DNA of 56,416 bases from Bacteroidales bacterium (GCA_028689615.1 JAQVCV010000027.1:1-56416); one strand, 5' to 3'; positions 9,821 through 17,683 are shown, counted from the first letter of the stretch. The notes: generated from the letters alone by a model not told the origin. Numbers and translations are program-made.

Positions 9821-11101
9821 ATGAAAAAGCAATTCAGGTTTTTCTACCTCCTGGCGGTAATTTCAGCTGCCTTCCTTACCGGGTGCGTTAAAGAAGATTT
9901 CGACACCCCCCCTGTTGACGTACCCAAATTCGACACCACCGGTCAGAACATCATCACCATTGCCCAACTCAAAGCCAACTATTTCACCGGCGTTGTTGAG
10001 AACGATTCTATTACAGACGACGTAGTCATAGGCGGCGTGGTGGTTTCAAGCGATGAAGAAGGAAACTTCTACCAGGTGCTGGCCATTCAGGACGCTACCG
10101 GCGGCATCCAGATTCTGCTCGAACCACGCAGCCTCTACCTCCATTACCGCATCGGGCAGATGGTGTACGTGAAATGCCAGGGATTGCACCTGGGAGCCTA
10201 TGGAAGCCTCATTCAGATTGGCGACCGCAACATAGCCAAACTCACCGAGATTACAACCGCGCGCGTGAGCAAACACCTTTTCCGCGATGGATTGCCCACC
10301 AACATTGAGCCCGTAACCTACACCTCGGCTACCGACATCGTGATTGCCAATGCCGAAAACACATACGTGAAACTGACCGGTGTAAAATTTAAAAACGCCG
10401 GCAAAAAAGTGGTTCCCGGTTCCGACGATTCTAACCAAACCATTGTTTTTAGCGACAACTCAGAGATCATCATGCGCACCAGCAGCTACTCCAAATTCGC
10501 CAAAAACATACTGCCCGGCGACACAGGAACCATTTACGGTGTGATTACACGCTACAACTCCACGGTTCAGTTCGTGCTCAACCATTGGGCCGACCTCTAC
10601 CACTTCACCAACAACTTCCCTTTGCTGTCAGAAGATTTCTCGGCAGGTTTGGGCGTGTTCAAATCGTACAACGTGAACGGCGCCCAAACATGGACTACCG
10701 CAACCTACGACGACGGCTGCGCCCTGATGTCGGGTTACGTGTCGGGTAGTGGCCGCTTCCCCAACGAAGATTGGCTTATCTCGCCTCAAATAGACCTCAC
10801 CAACCGCGCCGATGCCGTGCTGAGCATCTACCAGGCCGTGAACTACGTTGAAAGCAAATGGGAATTCATTCAGGTGATGATCTCCGACGATTACGATGGA
10901 ACCAGCAACCCTTCAACTCAGGGAACCTGGACCGAACTCACCATTCCCAACCGCCCCGCAGGCAACAACTGGACTTTTGTTGACTCGGGCGAAATCAGCC
11001 TGGCAAACTATGCCAATAAAAAGGTTTATATTGCCTTCAAATACACTTCAACCAGCTCGGTGGCTGCATCGTGGGAAGTTGGCTCGGTTACCGTTAAATA
11101 A
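9821..11101 (+). CDS. DUF5689 / choice-of-anchor J lipoprotein partner of the TonB receptor
   Basis: 426 aa. A lipoprotein signal with lipobox ends at Cys22 (FLTGC), followed by V-K-E-D. Lys plus acidic residues directly after the cysteine fit the Bacteroidota lipoprotein export signal for surface display. The N-terminal half (about residues 40-270) carries an OB-like DUF5689 region (IGGVVVSSDEEGNFYQVLAI, GQMVYVKCQGLHLGAYGS). The C-terminal third is a cleaved-adhesin/choice-of-anchor J beta-sandwich (FSAGLGVFKSYNVNGAQTW, NEDWLISPQIDLTN). It is the second gene of the receptor operon and ends just before a strong terminator. Its role in capturing a substrate for the receptor is inferred from context. 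Confidence 0.85.
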   Translation: MKKQFRFFYLLAVISAAFLTGCVKEDFDTPPVDVPKFDTTGQNIITIAQLKANYFTGVVENDSITDDVVIGGVVVSSDEEGNFYQVLAIQDATGGIQILLEPRSLYLHYRIGQMVYVKCQGLHLGAYGSLIQIGDRNIAKLTEITTARVSKHLFRDGLPTNIEPVTYTSATDIVIANAENTYVKLTGVKFKNAGKKVVPGSDDSNQTIVFSDNSEIIMRTSSYSKFAKNILPGDTGTIYGVITRYNSTVQFVLNHWADLYHFTNNFPLLSEDFSAGLGVFKSYNVNGAQTWTTATYDDGCALMSGYVSGSGRFPNEDWLISPQIDLTNRADAVLSIYQAVNYVESKWEFIQVMISDDYDGTSNPSTQGTWTELTIPNRPAGNNWTFVDSGEISLANYANKKVYIAFKYTSTSSVAASWEVGSVTVK

Positions 11102-11119
11102 TACTTTCTGCATCTTACT

Positions 11120-11152
11120 AAAAGGGAACCCCCGCGGGGGTTCCCTTTTTTT
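11120..11152 (+). terminator. Rho-independent terminator of the receptor/lipoprotein operon
   Basis: AAAGGGAACCCC pairs with GGGGTTCCCTTT around a short CG-rich centre, followed by a T-run. It lies about 20 nt after the lipoprotein stop codon. The stem is near-perfect. Confidence 0.92.
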
Positions 11153-11188
11153 ATGGCTTTGCTTGTGATACCAATTCGCTTAGACTAA

Positions 11189-11251
11189 ATGTACAAAACA
11201 ATTGCCGGGGGTGTACATGAGGTAGCTTCGACAGCTGCAACTCTCCTATAA
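11189..11251 (+). repeat. Short element repeated at 55479 (possible 20-aa peptide or paired hairpins)
   Basis: An ATG frame of 20 codons reads MYKTIAGGVHEVASTAATLL then TAA. A related frame at 55479 reads MHKTIISGVHEIAALVAII. Several of the nucleotide differences are synonymous or conservative. The same DNA can also form two small hairpins whose paired bases differ together between the copies (TGTACA/TGTACA here, TGCAC/GTGCA there). Whether this is a coding remnant or a structured element is undecided. It overlaps the 3' end of the minus-strand barrel gene. Confidence 0.4.
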
Positions 11252-11866
11252 ATCAATCAATACCCCAAAATTGTAGGCACTCCGGGTGTTCCAAACCCGG
11301 TAGTCGCCCGTTATGATGTTTTTAATGCCGTATTGACCATCCATTTCGAGATAAAGTTTCGTGTTGTTGGATATTTCATATTTATACCCGATGCAACACG
11401 CGACACCTGCATCGAAACTGTTAATCTGGCTTTTGATATCCACACCCAATCTGGTATCGCGGGCACTAAGCAACAGCCCCACGTATGGGCCAAAGCTTAA
11501 ATACCACCGCCGGTGTTTGCTAAAATGCCAGTTTGCCATGAAGGGCATGGTAAGGTAACTCAGATGAATATCGGTTGGCAGGGTATTCCCCGCCATGTCG
11601 ATAATTGTGCCGTTAGAAAAGCCCTTGTTGTCCCACAATAATTTCAACTTAGCGCCCCACCTGCCAGAGAAATAATATTCGCCAGAAAACCCAATGTTGA
11701 AGGTAAACCGGGTATTGATATTGTCGTCGCCGGGTGCTACCACCCTTGCCCCGTTAAAACCTATACCCATCCCTATTTCAAGTCCTTCGTGTTTTTGAGC
11801 TTTTGCAACCAATGCAACCGCTAAAAACACAAACAACAAGGTCACTCTTTGAAAAACAGGTTTCAT
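11246..11866 (-). CDS. Outer-membrane beta-barrel protein (porin-family/OmpA-like barrel)
   Basis: 206 aa from the ATG at 11864-11866, where a clear signal peptide begins (MKPVFQRVTLLFVFLAVALV, then AKAQ). The mature part alternates polar and hydrophobic residues in short strands separated by Gly/Asn turns (EIGMGIGFNGARVV, FNIGFSGEYYFSGRWGAKL, HLSYLTMPFMANWHFSK, YLSFGPYVGLLLSARD), which is the pattern of an eight-stranded barrel. It ends FGVLIDL. It lies directly downstream of attC-like element D on the same strand. It may therefore be the first resident gene beyond the cassette array, or a further cassette. A longer in-frame start would run into element D and is not used. Confidence 0.8.
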   Translation of the reverse strand: MKPVFQRVTLLFVFLAVALVAKAQKHEGLEIGMGIGFNGARVVAPGDDNINTRFTFNIGFSGEYYFSGRWGAKLKLLWDNKGFSNGTIIDMAGNTLPTDIHLSYLTMPFMANWHFSKHRRWYLSFGPYVGLLLSARDTRLGVDIKSQINSFDAGVACCIGYKYEISNNTKLYLEMDGQYGIKNIITGDYRVWNTRSAYNFGVLIDL

Positions 11867-11897
11867 GTTTGTATTTATTTTAGGGTTTGAAAATAAT

Positions 11898-12023
11898 GTA
11901 ACGGTCGAGGCTGTATGCAGCCAGGGATCGCGGACTACTTTCCTGACCGCCGAGACCAAAGTTTGAGCAGTGCCGATTGCCCGAATTATCAATGAAATCC
12001 TTATTGCAAACAGCCTTTGTTAC
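11898..12023 (-). repeat. attC-like recombination site D (end of cassette array)
   Basis: On the minus strand this 126-nt element begins GTAAC (12023-12019) and ends GTTAC. The arms AGGCTGTTTGC and GCATACAGCCT pair, leaving extrahelical bases as in attC hairpins. Its interior aligns with element A (GATYGCGGACT, a CCGAGA block, then GTTTGAGC versus GTTGAAGC). Its left end overlaps the stop codon of the DUF3795 gene, the usual attC position. Classed as attC-like by structure only; no integrase is in the window. Confidence 0.5.
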
Positions 12024-12448
12024 CACGCGTTTTTATTAATAACTGTCTTACAATTCAGACAAAAATCTTTATGTACAGAAAGCCCAAAACCACATACCGG
12101 ACATTTCCACTTTTCTTCTTCTATTTTTAAAAATACCTCCATTCCATTTTTTTTAACCGACGAAAGGTTTTCAATCATGCTCATTCCATATTTCGTTCTG
12201 TATCTTCTATCCAGGTTTTTTAATCTGGTACATGGATATTCTTTACAATCATAACAAAATCCTGATGCAGTTTCAGCCAAATGCTCACAGTTAACAATTT
12301 TACAACTTCTGCACACATTTGGTTTATGAGCATCATTAGTTTTAAAGCATCCGCCACAAGGTCTTTTTTCCCGGAGGTGACCAATGCACAATCCACAATT
12401 CATTCCACAAGGGGCAATCATTCGATCGTATCTCATTTCTTTTGACAT
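12020..12448 (-). CDS. DUF3795 domain protein (cysteine-rich)
   Basis: 142 aa. It carries the DUF3795 signature: IAPCGMNCGLCIGHLREK, then CGGC, CRSCKIVNC, FCYDCKEYPCTRLKNLDRR. An added C-terminal zinc-ribbon-like segment reads CPVCGFGLSVHKDFCLNC. About a dozen cysteines suggest metal binding. The family is widespread in Bacteroidota and Firmicutes and has no assigned function. The start overlaps the end of the VOC gene by 16 nt, so the two are translationally linked. It is the last gene of the AT-rich minus-strand array before attC-like element D. Confidence 0.85.
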   Translation of the reverse strand: MSKEMRYDRMIAPCGMNCGLCIGHLREKRPCGGCFKTNDAHKPNVCRSCKIVNCEHLAETASGFCYDCKEYPCTRLKNLDRRYRTKYGMSMIENLSSVKKNGMEVFLKIEEEKWKCPVCGFGLSVHKDFCLNCKTVINKNAW

Positions 12449-12912
12449 ATCTCACGTACCATTTCTATTGGAACCGATGTTCTTTTCGATATATCAGCTT
12501 CACTCATACCTTGATTGCGAAAACGTTTTACGAAACAAGGAATTGTTTCTCCAATTTCAACCAGGTTGTTTTCAGGGTCATAAAATCGAATTGTTTGCTG
12601 TCCCCACAATTCTTCCGTTTCATTATGCAAGTATTTCAATTCGTATTTATTCAAACTTTCTACAACTAACTCAAAATCATCGGTCTCAAAACAAATTTCC
12701 AAATTCTTATTACCCGAATTATCAAAAGTACGACCTAGTTTCTTTGCAATTGGGTAGTCATCTTTAAGTTTCCATAATGAAAGTCCATTTTTGAAACCGA
12801 TGCAATTACCAAAATCAAATTCGATTTGTTGCTGAAGAATGTTCTGATAAAATGATTTCATCAGTTCAAATTCTTCGGTCATAATTACGGTTGAATGAAA
12901 TTTTATTTCCAT
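12433..12912 (-). CDS. VOC superfamily (glyoxalase/bleomycin-resistance-like) protein
   Basis: 159 aa with two beta-alpha-beta-beta-beta modules: FHSTVIMTEEFELMKSFYQN and LGRTFDNSGNKNLEICFETD, then TEELWGQQTIRFYDPENNLVE. The terminal DPENNLVEIGE segment has the usual metal-binding Glu. A helical tail follows (about residues 130-159, EADISKRTSVPIEMVREI) that resembles a small HTH. Members range from glyoxalase and dioxygenase to antibiotic sequestration, and the substrate here is unknown. It overlaps the zinc-ribbon gene upstream by 10 nt and DUF3795 downstream by 16 nt, showing a compact unit. Confidence 0.8.
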   Translation of the reverse strand: MEIKFHSTVIMTEEFELMKSFYQNILQQQIEFDFGNCIGFKNGLSLWKLKDDYPIAKKLGRTFDNSGNKNLEICFETDDFELVVESLNKYELKYLHNETEELWGQQTIRFYDPENNLVEIGETIPCFVKRFRNQGMSEADISKRTSVPIEMVREICQKK

Positions 12913-13142
12913 AATTTTTCCTTTATACTTAGTAGCTTGATTTTTTTACTGATATAGTCTTTTTCAATAAAGTCCAATCTTCGTTGGATCTCCTTTGAAA
13001 ATCCTTCAGGATCAATATCACAATACTTTTTAACGGTTGCTTCAGTAAACAATTTTAATTTTGACTTGCAGGAATCACAAATGGGGTAATTGTACAATTC
13101 CTTTTCTGTTGCTTTTCCGCAGTTGTAACAAGGTTTTGTCAT
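12903..13142 (-). CDS. Small zinc-ribbon hypothetical protein
   Basis: 79 aa. The N-terminal CYNCGK ... CDSCKSK has two CxxC knuckles spaced 15 residues apart, as in small treble-clef or ribbon proteins. The remainder is charged and helical (SKEIQRRLDFIEKDYISKK), perhaps a coiled coil. The family is not recognised. It lies 1 nt from the acetyltransferase gene upstream and overlaps the VOC gene downstream by 10 nt, so the four genes from 13920 to 12020 form one transcription unit. Confidence 0.7.
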   Translation of the reverse strand: MTKPCYNCGKATEKELYNYPICDSCKSKLKLFTEATVKKYCDIDPEGFSKEIQRRLDFIEKDYISKKIKLLSIKEKLWK

Positions 13143-13143
13143 T

Positions 13144-13920
13144 TTATTTACTCAGTTTAGACATTATGTTCTCAAATCGGGTATTGCTGATAGGATGATG
13201 ACTGATAATCTTTCCATTGTAAATTATGGCAAACGTACCGAATGCACAAGGATTACTTTGTGCTGCCTGTGAATCCATTAAATCTACAATTCTTGTTTCT
13301 AGATTCATGTTTTTCGCAGATTCAACAATCGCATTCACGTTTTTTTCTGTATATGGACATTGCGTTGAACGCAAAATCGTAAGCCCATTGTTGTATTCGG
13401 CCAATTTACCATCCAGGTTTTGTTTAAAACCAGGATTTTTCGTATTCTTATCAAATTTTAAAACCAACAGTTCAAAGTCTGGTTTTGCATTGTCAACTAT
13501 TTGGAATCCCTTTTTCAGAAAGATTTTATTATCTGCCATAAAAGATCCTTTTCTGGTCACAACAGCAACGCCCGACATATTGCTGCTTTTTGCATCATTG
13601 ATACACTCATCAATGAGCAGGTTAGCATATCCTTTGCCCTTAAATTCTTTTTTAAATCCAACAAAAAGGCAATGAATAAATAAAAATCCTTTCGCATCAA
13701 CAGGTCTGTGAGCATATTCGCCGGGGATATACTCAATCATGCCCTGATAGCCCCCTTTTTGCGAAATAAGCGCTTTTATTTTCAACCCTTTTGAATAGTG
13801 TTCTCCAACCCATTCAATTTTCTTTCGCAGTTCAACATGTTTGTTTGCATCCTTATAACCACAAACACCATACTTTTCAATGTTTTGCGGGGTAAGATTG
13901 ATAATTTCTATATCGTCCAT
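13144..13920 (-). CDS. GNAT N-acetyltransferase with YoaP-like C-terminal domain
   Basis: 258 aa. The GNAT fold spans about residues 1-155, with the acetyl-CoA loop region GFKKEFKGKGYANLLIDECI and the following GVAVVTRKGSF. The C-terminal ~90 residues match a YoaP-like thioredoxin-related module (LRSTQCPYTEKNVNAIVESA ... CAFGTFAIIYNGKIISHHPI). In the family, YoaP is an uncharacterised acetyltransferase. The acceptor is unknown. It is the first gene of the four-gene unit immediately downstream of attC-like element C. Codon use is AT-rich like its neighbours and unlike the flanking chromosome. Confidence 0.85.
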   Translation of the reverse strand: MDDIEIINLTPQNIEKYGVCGYKDANKHVELRKKIEWVGEHYSKGLKIKALISQKGGYQGMIEYIPGEYAHRPVDAKGFLFIHCLFVGFKKEFKGKGYANLLIDECINDAKSSNMSGVAVVTRKGSFMADNKIFLKKGFQIVDNAKPDFELLVLKFDKNTKNPGFKQNLDGKLAEYNNGLTILRSTQCPYTEKNVNAIVESAKNMNLETRIVDLMDSQAAQSNPCAFGTFAIIYNGKIISHHPISNTRFENIMSKLSK

Positions 13921-13974
13921 ATCACTTTAATTTATTTGTTCATTCATCTTTCGGGGTGGATGTTTCAAAATGCA

Positions 13975-14072
13975 CGCCAACACCAACTTCAAGCGCTGCC
14001 GCCAAATTAAGTGCTGGCTTCGTTGCTGGCGTTTGGCAAGGCAGCTCGTTTTAAGTACTATTTGTTAGTGGC
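13975..14072 (-). repeat. attC-like recombination site C
   Basis: On the minus strand the element starts GCCACTAAC (14072-14064) and ends near GTTGGCG (13981-13975). GCTGCC plus GCCAAA pair with TTTGGC plus GGCAGC to make an internal hairpin. The starting 9-mer is the exact reverse complement of GTTAGTGGC that begins this cassette at element B, as integron theory requires. Its interior diverges from A, B and D, so this is the weakest member. Confidence 0.4.
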
Positions 14073-14083
14073 TGCTTTTATTT

Positions 14084-14479
14084 CTATTGTTGTTCCGATG
14101 TGTGGTTACTATTTATTTTCATTTTGTCTATGCATTGTTCTATTGTTCCTTCGTTATAGTATCGTAATGCGTTAATTATTAGTACAACACTCCAAACAAA
14201 AGATGCGATACAAGTCACAACGAAAATTGCTTGCCAAGTCTGAGGTGTTAAGCCAAACTTGGTTTCGTCAAATTTCGCAGTAAGAATTGTTGCTAAAACA
14301 GTCAAAAAAATTGCGACAGGGTTTACCCATTCAATTTTTCTCTTTACGATTTTATGATGGTCATTTAGTATTAACTTAACCTTGTCGGTGTTTGTGACAA
14401 TTATCTCTTGGGCAAGATTTTTGTGCACTGTCATTTGACGAGTTAAGTCTTCATCTAAGTTTATATTAATTCCACTCAT
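14084..14479 (-). CDS. Small membrane protein with two transmembrane helices, unknown function
   Basis: 131 aa. The N-terminal cytoplasmic part (about 1-50) contains ITVTNTDKVKLI-like sequence. Helix 1 is at about 52-68 (NPVAIFLTVLATILTA) and helix 2 at about 83-107 (WQAIFVVTCIASFVWSVVLI). A short hydrophilic tail follows. I do not recognise the family. The ATG overlaps the stop of the upstream zinc-ribbon gene (ATGA, 4 nt), so the two are translationally coupled and may act together. The pair is enclosed by attC-like sites B and C, which suggests a mobile two-gene cassette. Confidence 0.7.
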   Translation of the reverse strand: MSGININLDEDLTRQMTVHKNLAQEIIVTNTDKVKLILNDHHKIVKRKIEWVNPVAIFLTVLATILTAKFDETKFGLTPQTWQAIFVVTCIASFVWSVVLIINALRYYNEGTIEQCIDKMKINSNHTSEQQ

Positions 14480-14748
14480 TTCTTGTCAGGTTGATTTAAA
14501 AGTCCTAACACTCCCAAAGCGTGTTGACTTGTGAAACCACAATTGCTGCAAACAATGGCTATCGTCGGTATAGAAGGTCCGCCAAGAACTAATCCACCTT
14601 GAAATCCTGATTGCATTGGATTTGTAAAATAACCGTCAGCTATAATGAAATTATTATGTCCGCACATTGGACAATGAGTTTTCACTCCTTTTTCATTTAG
14701 CTTTTCTATTATTTTTTGTTTTTCCGATTCTGGAAGTAAATTGTCCAT
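14476..14748 (-). CDS. Zinc-ribbon hypothetical protein coupled to a membrane protein
   Basis: 90 aa. CPMCGHNNF (about residues 26-34) and CSNCGF (about 67-72) form two CxxC knuckles around a Gly-rich stretch (GFQGGLVLGGPSIPTIAIV). This resembles small zinc-ribbon proteins often found beside membrane proteins in AT-rich islands. No catalytic motif is seen. It overlaps the downstream membrane gene by 4 nt. It is the first gene after attC-like site B; the cassette start GTTAGTGGC lies about 40 nt upstream of the ATG. Confidence 0.7.
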   Translation of the reverse strand: MDNLLPESEKQKIIEKLNEKGVKTHCPMCGHNNFIIADGYFTNPMQSGFQGGLVLGGPSIPTIAIVCSNCGFTSQHALGVLGLLNQPDKK

Positions 14749-14786
14749 ATTTCTATATTTTAGGGTTTATTCTGTTTTTTAAAGTT

Positions 14787-14919
14787 GCCACTAACGGCGA
14801 GTATAAGAATAGTAGCCGACTGCGAGCTTCATCCCTGTCAGGTTATAAAAAAGTTGGAGCGGGATGCAGACATCTAAATTACTTACTATTCCCGTTATTA
14901 TTTTTATACATTGTTATAG
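14787..14919 (-). repeat. attC-like recombination site B
   Basis: On the minus strand it starts CTATAAC (14919-14913) and ends GTTAGTGGC (14795-14787), 133 nt. Arms ATGTATAAAAATA and TATTCTTATACTC pair imperfectly. The left end is complementary over 10 nt (AATCTATAAC) to the start of the same cassette at site A, and the right end to the R''-like end of site C. It aligns with site A through TAACGG, AGTATA, CTTCA, GTTGRAGCGGG and TATACATTG blocks. It overlaps the 3' end of the preceding gene. Confidence 0.6.
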
Positions 14920-15937
14920 ATTGTTTTTTTAACCAGTTTGCTTTTAATTTGTTGAATATCTCCAAACGATCCTTTATGTTATATGGAAACATCAAATCCT
15001 TTTCTTCAAAAAAGTCTGTCAAAAAGTTTTCAAATGTTGCAGGTAAATCAATATATTTTTTTAACAACGACAAACTATTATATATTTCTATATAGTCTAA
15101 TTTTGATGAATTTTCTTCATCAATGTTTCCAAAATAGTATGAAGATTTGTATACTTTTTTCTCCTTGTTAAAGAATTGTGCATATGAACCGAGATTGTTA
15201 ATTTTTTTAGAAATTAATCCTTCAGAAAATTCTTCAGAACTTCTGTAAAAAGCCACTTCAAGGCATTTCAATCTATCATAAGGAATATGTATTTTGGAGA
15301 CAAAATTAATAGGTGTAATTTCAAAAATAACTAAATCATCATCATTAATCTTTAGATCTATATTCAATATTTCGTCATTTTTTAATAATTTACATCCTAT
15401 AACAATGAAATTTTTGTAATCAACATTTTCAATTAACCTTTTGCTTCCAAACATAAATCCGAACTTTGTATAAATAAAACCTGAATAATTAAAATTTTCA
15501 TTAAGGAAAACCTGATTAATTGGTCTTATAGCTCTTTTAATGACTTTATCTTCAGTGATATTAGCGATATCATTATACAAAATCAACTTTTCAATATAAT
15601 CAAGATATATTACATTAACTATTTGGTTTTCAAATGGCAGAAATTTTGTGTCCAATGAGTTCCTTCCTAAGTTGATAGGAAGATTTCCGTCAAAATCAAA
15701 TATTTGGACATCTGGTACTTTGATCTTGTTATTTTGAAATGGGGGAGCTTTCGGTATAATTATTCCATTACATATTAGATTATATTTATTGTATTCGGGA
15801 ACAACAACAGGAATATCAGAATCAAATAGCAATCTAATTTTGTTATAACCATCTATCTTAAATTCTATTGAGTTCCCAACATTCTCGTTTAATGCAGGAT
15901 AATATGATTGATAACTATGATTTGTTTCTATTCCCAA
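14879..15937 (-). CDS. C-terminal portion of the HD/HSP90-like protein, beyond an in-frame TGA
   Basis: 352 codons counted from a TTG at 15935-15937. No in-frame ATG exists near the beginning. The frame is open upstream through 16 further codons (N-K-W-Y-T-L-K-E-P-K-I-N-Y-I-S-V) up to the TGA at 15988-15986 that ends the HD/HSP90-like frame. The two therefore lie in the same reading frame, separated by one stop codon. The motif DFDGNLPINLGRNSL (about residue 79-93) resembles the segment that follows the ATPase domain in some large HSP90-like proteins. I infer that this is the C-terminal half of one ~934-codon gene broken by a nonsense mutation, a sequencing error, or recoding. On its own the sequence has no recognised domain. 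It ends inside attC-like site B. Confidence 0.6.
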   Translation of the reverse strand: MGIETNHSYQSYYPALNENVGNSIEFKIDGYNKIRLLFDSDIPVVVPEYNKYNLICNGIIIPKAPPFQNNKIKVPDVQIFDFDGNLPINLGRNSLDTKFLPFENQIVNVIYLDYIEKLILYNDIANITEDKVIKRAIRPINQVFLNENFNYSGFIYTKFGFMFGSKRLIENVDYKNFIVIGCKLLKNDEILNIDLKINDDDLVIFEITPINFVSKIHIPYDRLKCLEVAFYRSSEEFSEGLISKKINNLGSYAQFFNKEKKVYKSSYYFGNIDEENSSKLDYIEIYNSLSLLKKYIDLPATFENFLTDFFEEKDLMFPYNIKDRLEIFNKLKANWLKKQSITMYKNNNGNSK

Positions 15938-15985
15938 AACTGAGATGTAATTTATTTTAGGCTCTTTTAATGTATACCATTTGTT

Positions 15986-17683
15986 TCATTCAACAATGTT
16001 GTTTTTTGGTCTCTCTTTGAATTGTGTCAGAATGTTATCCCTTATTGGAATTTGTATTTTTGTACCAATGAATTCCGTGTCCTTTTTAAGTACTTTAATA
16101 TTTTCTGAAGTCAATGAGGCTGTAAACTGAAGGCCATATCTTTCACCGACTTTTCTTGTCTCAACTGAAATCTCATCACCAATAAGGAATGCCGACAATA
16201 ACCCAATACCAAATCGACCTGACCTAGCAATACTTGAGGTTCTATCTTCATTGAGAAAACATAGTTCCCATTCCTTACTTCTTCTGTTTGTCGAACCAGC
16301 TTTTAAAAAATAGTTTTTAATTATGTCGGCATTCATACCAATACCATTATCAAATATCTCAAATAAGAATTTATCCTCTTGTCCATTAAAATAAATTATT
16401 CGGACATTTATTTCCGGCTTATAATTTGATTCATTTTCAATTCTTTGTCGCATATAGCAAGCGTCGATTGAATTTTGAATTAACTCTCTAACACCATATG
16501 AAACGTCTTCGCCATAAAGGGGGCCAACCAAAAGATATGGTAAATCTGATGAAGCTTCAAAAATGATCCTCTCAGGTATAAAGTCTAGGATTGTATCTTT
16601 ATAATTCGTTTCCTGAATATTTGATTTTATTCGTCTTAATGATAAGTTTGGTTTCTTTAATTGACTCCCATATTTTTCACCCAATATAGCCCAAGATACA
16701 TCCAATTCATTTTGAATCGCTGTCAGCAACTCATCAAGTTCAACAAAGACTACATTATCTTCTGGACTAGCAATAATCATTAAAGTTTCTGGATCAATAG
16801 AACTGAAGTAAACTCTCTCAATTGAAAGATGTTTAACATGCTCCATATTTGATAAGGGACTGGTATATCCACTCATACGAAATGGAATAGAATTTATTCT
16901 ATTCTTATCAATTTGCACATAATCCGCAATTCTTAATACACACATCAAATACCAAATATGAATTGACAAAGGGTTTAAAGCACCTGTTGTAGTATATTTA
17001 TTTTCTATATATTGAAAAAGTTCTCTCATATTTGCGCCATGACTTCTTGCAATTAAACCTATTAGATCAGCCATGTTCCTTTCACGAGACACAGGTTTAA
17101 TAACTTGGATACCATTAGAGTACATTCCATTCACAGCAATTTCGTGCGCCATTCTAGGATGATGAATTCTGATAAATTCGCCTATGAGTTTTTTATGAAC
17201 ACCTGTTAAGTTATCTTTAGAATCGAATTCAGGAATTGTAATATTTATATTCCTGTCCCCAAATAACATCTCCCTCTTTTTTGCATCATATTTGTTGACT
17301 TTTTCTACAAATTCTTTCCATAATTCCTTCCATGATTTGATATCCAATTCTGGAATAGAAATAGAGGTTTGGCTAATTAGGTTCTTGAAACTCTGAAAAG
17401 TATGATGCATGCCAATGTCATGTAAAAAGGTAGAAAGGATTAATACAAAACAGTTTTGTGAGTCTATAAAATTTGTAAAGGTATCTTCAGGAATTAGTTG
17501 ATTAGAAAAGTTCAAGATAGCATTAATATGATCTATGCCATGATTCGTATATTCTTCGAAAAAGTACAATTTATTTTCATCATAAACTTGAGTATACGCA
17601 TTAATACTATTTTGGTAATCCACACTTAGAGAAGATGAATCATCTTTAATGGAATCAATAAATCTGTTAGGAATATTCTTCAT
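15986..17683 (-). CDS. HD phosphohydrolase - HSP90-like (GHKL) ATPase protein, likely truncated by in-frame stop
   Basis: 565 aa. The N-terminal HD domain has H48 (NHGIDH), H88-D89 (FLHDIG), H174/H175 (RIHHPR), H215 (ARSHG) and D254 (LRIADY), a full set of likely metal ligands. The C-terminal GHKL domain carries the N-box (VRELIQNSIDAC, E400/N404/D407), G1 (IFDNGIGMN, D445) and G2 (GRFGIGLLSAF, G492/G494), with GTK at 540-542. ATP binding by the HSP90-like module and phosphohydrolase activity by the HD are predicted; substrates are unknown. The frame continues after the stop as the next feature. The gene sits alone between attC-like sites A and B, next to a Fic cassette. A role in defence or stress is inferred from domain type and mobile context only. 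Confidence 0.8.
   Translation of the reverse strand: MKNIPNRFIDSIKDDSSSLSVDYQNSINAYTQVYDENKLYFFEEYTNHGIDHINAILNFSNQLIPEDTFTNFIDSQNCFVLILSTFLHDIGMHHTFQSFKNLISQTSISIPELDIKSWKELWKEFVEKVNKYDAKKREMLFGDRNINITIPEFDSKDNLTGVHKKLIGEFIRIHHPRMAHEIAVNGMYSNGIQVIKPVSRERNMADLIGLIARSHGANMRELFQYIENKYTTTGALNPLSIHIWYLMCVLRIADYVQIDKNRINSIPFRMSGYTSPLSNMEHVKHLSIERVYFSSIDPETLMIIASPEDNVVFVELDELLTAIQNELDVSWAILGEKYGSQLKKPNLSLRRIKSNIQETNYKDTILDFIPERIIFEASSDLPYLLVGPLYGEDVSYGVRELIQNSIDACYMRQRIENESNYKPEINVRIIYFNGQEDKFLFEIFDNGIGMNADIIKNYFLKAGSTNRRSKEWELCFLNEDRTSSIARSGRFGIGLLSAFLIGDEISVETRKVGERYGLQFTASLTSENIKVLKKDTEFIGTKIQIPIRDNILTQFKERPKNNIVE

Noticed and set aside
11867-11992. Longer start for the outer-membrane barrel gene
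   Set aside because: It would run through attC-like element D and precede a clear signal peptide start at 11866.
15986-15988. TGA as a selenocysteine codon in the HD/HSP90 frame
   Set aside because: I see no SECIS-like hairpin just after the codon and no reason for Sec in these domains. A nonsense mutation or error is simpler, so it was reported only as an alternative under recoding.
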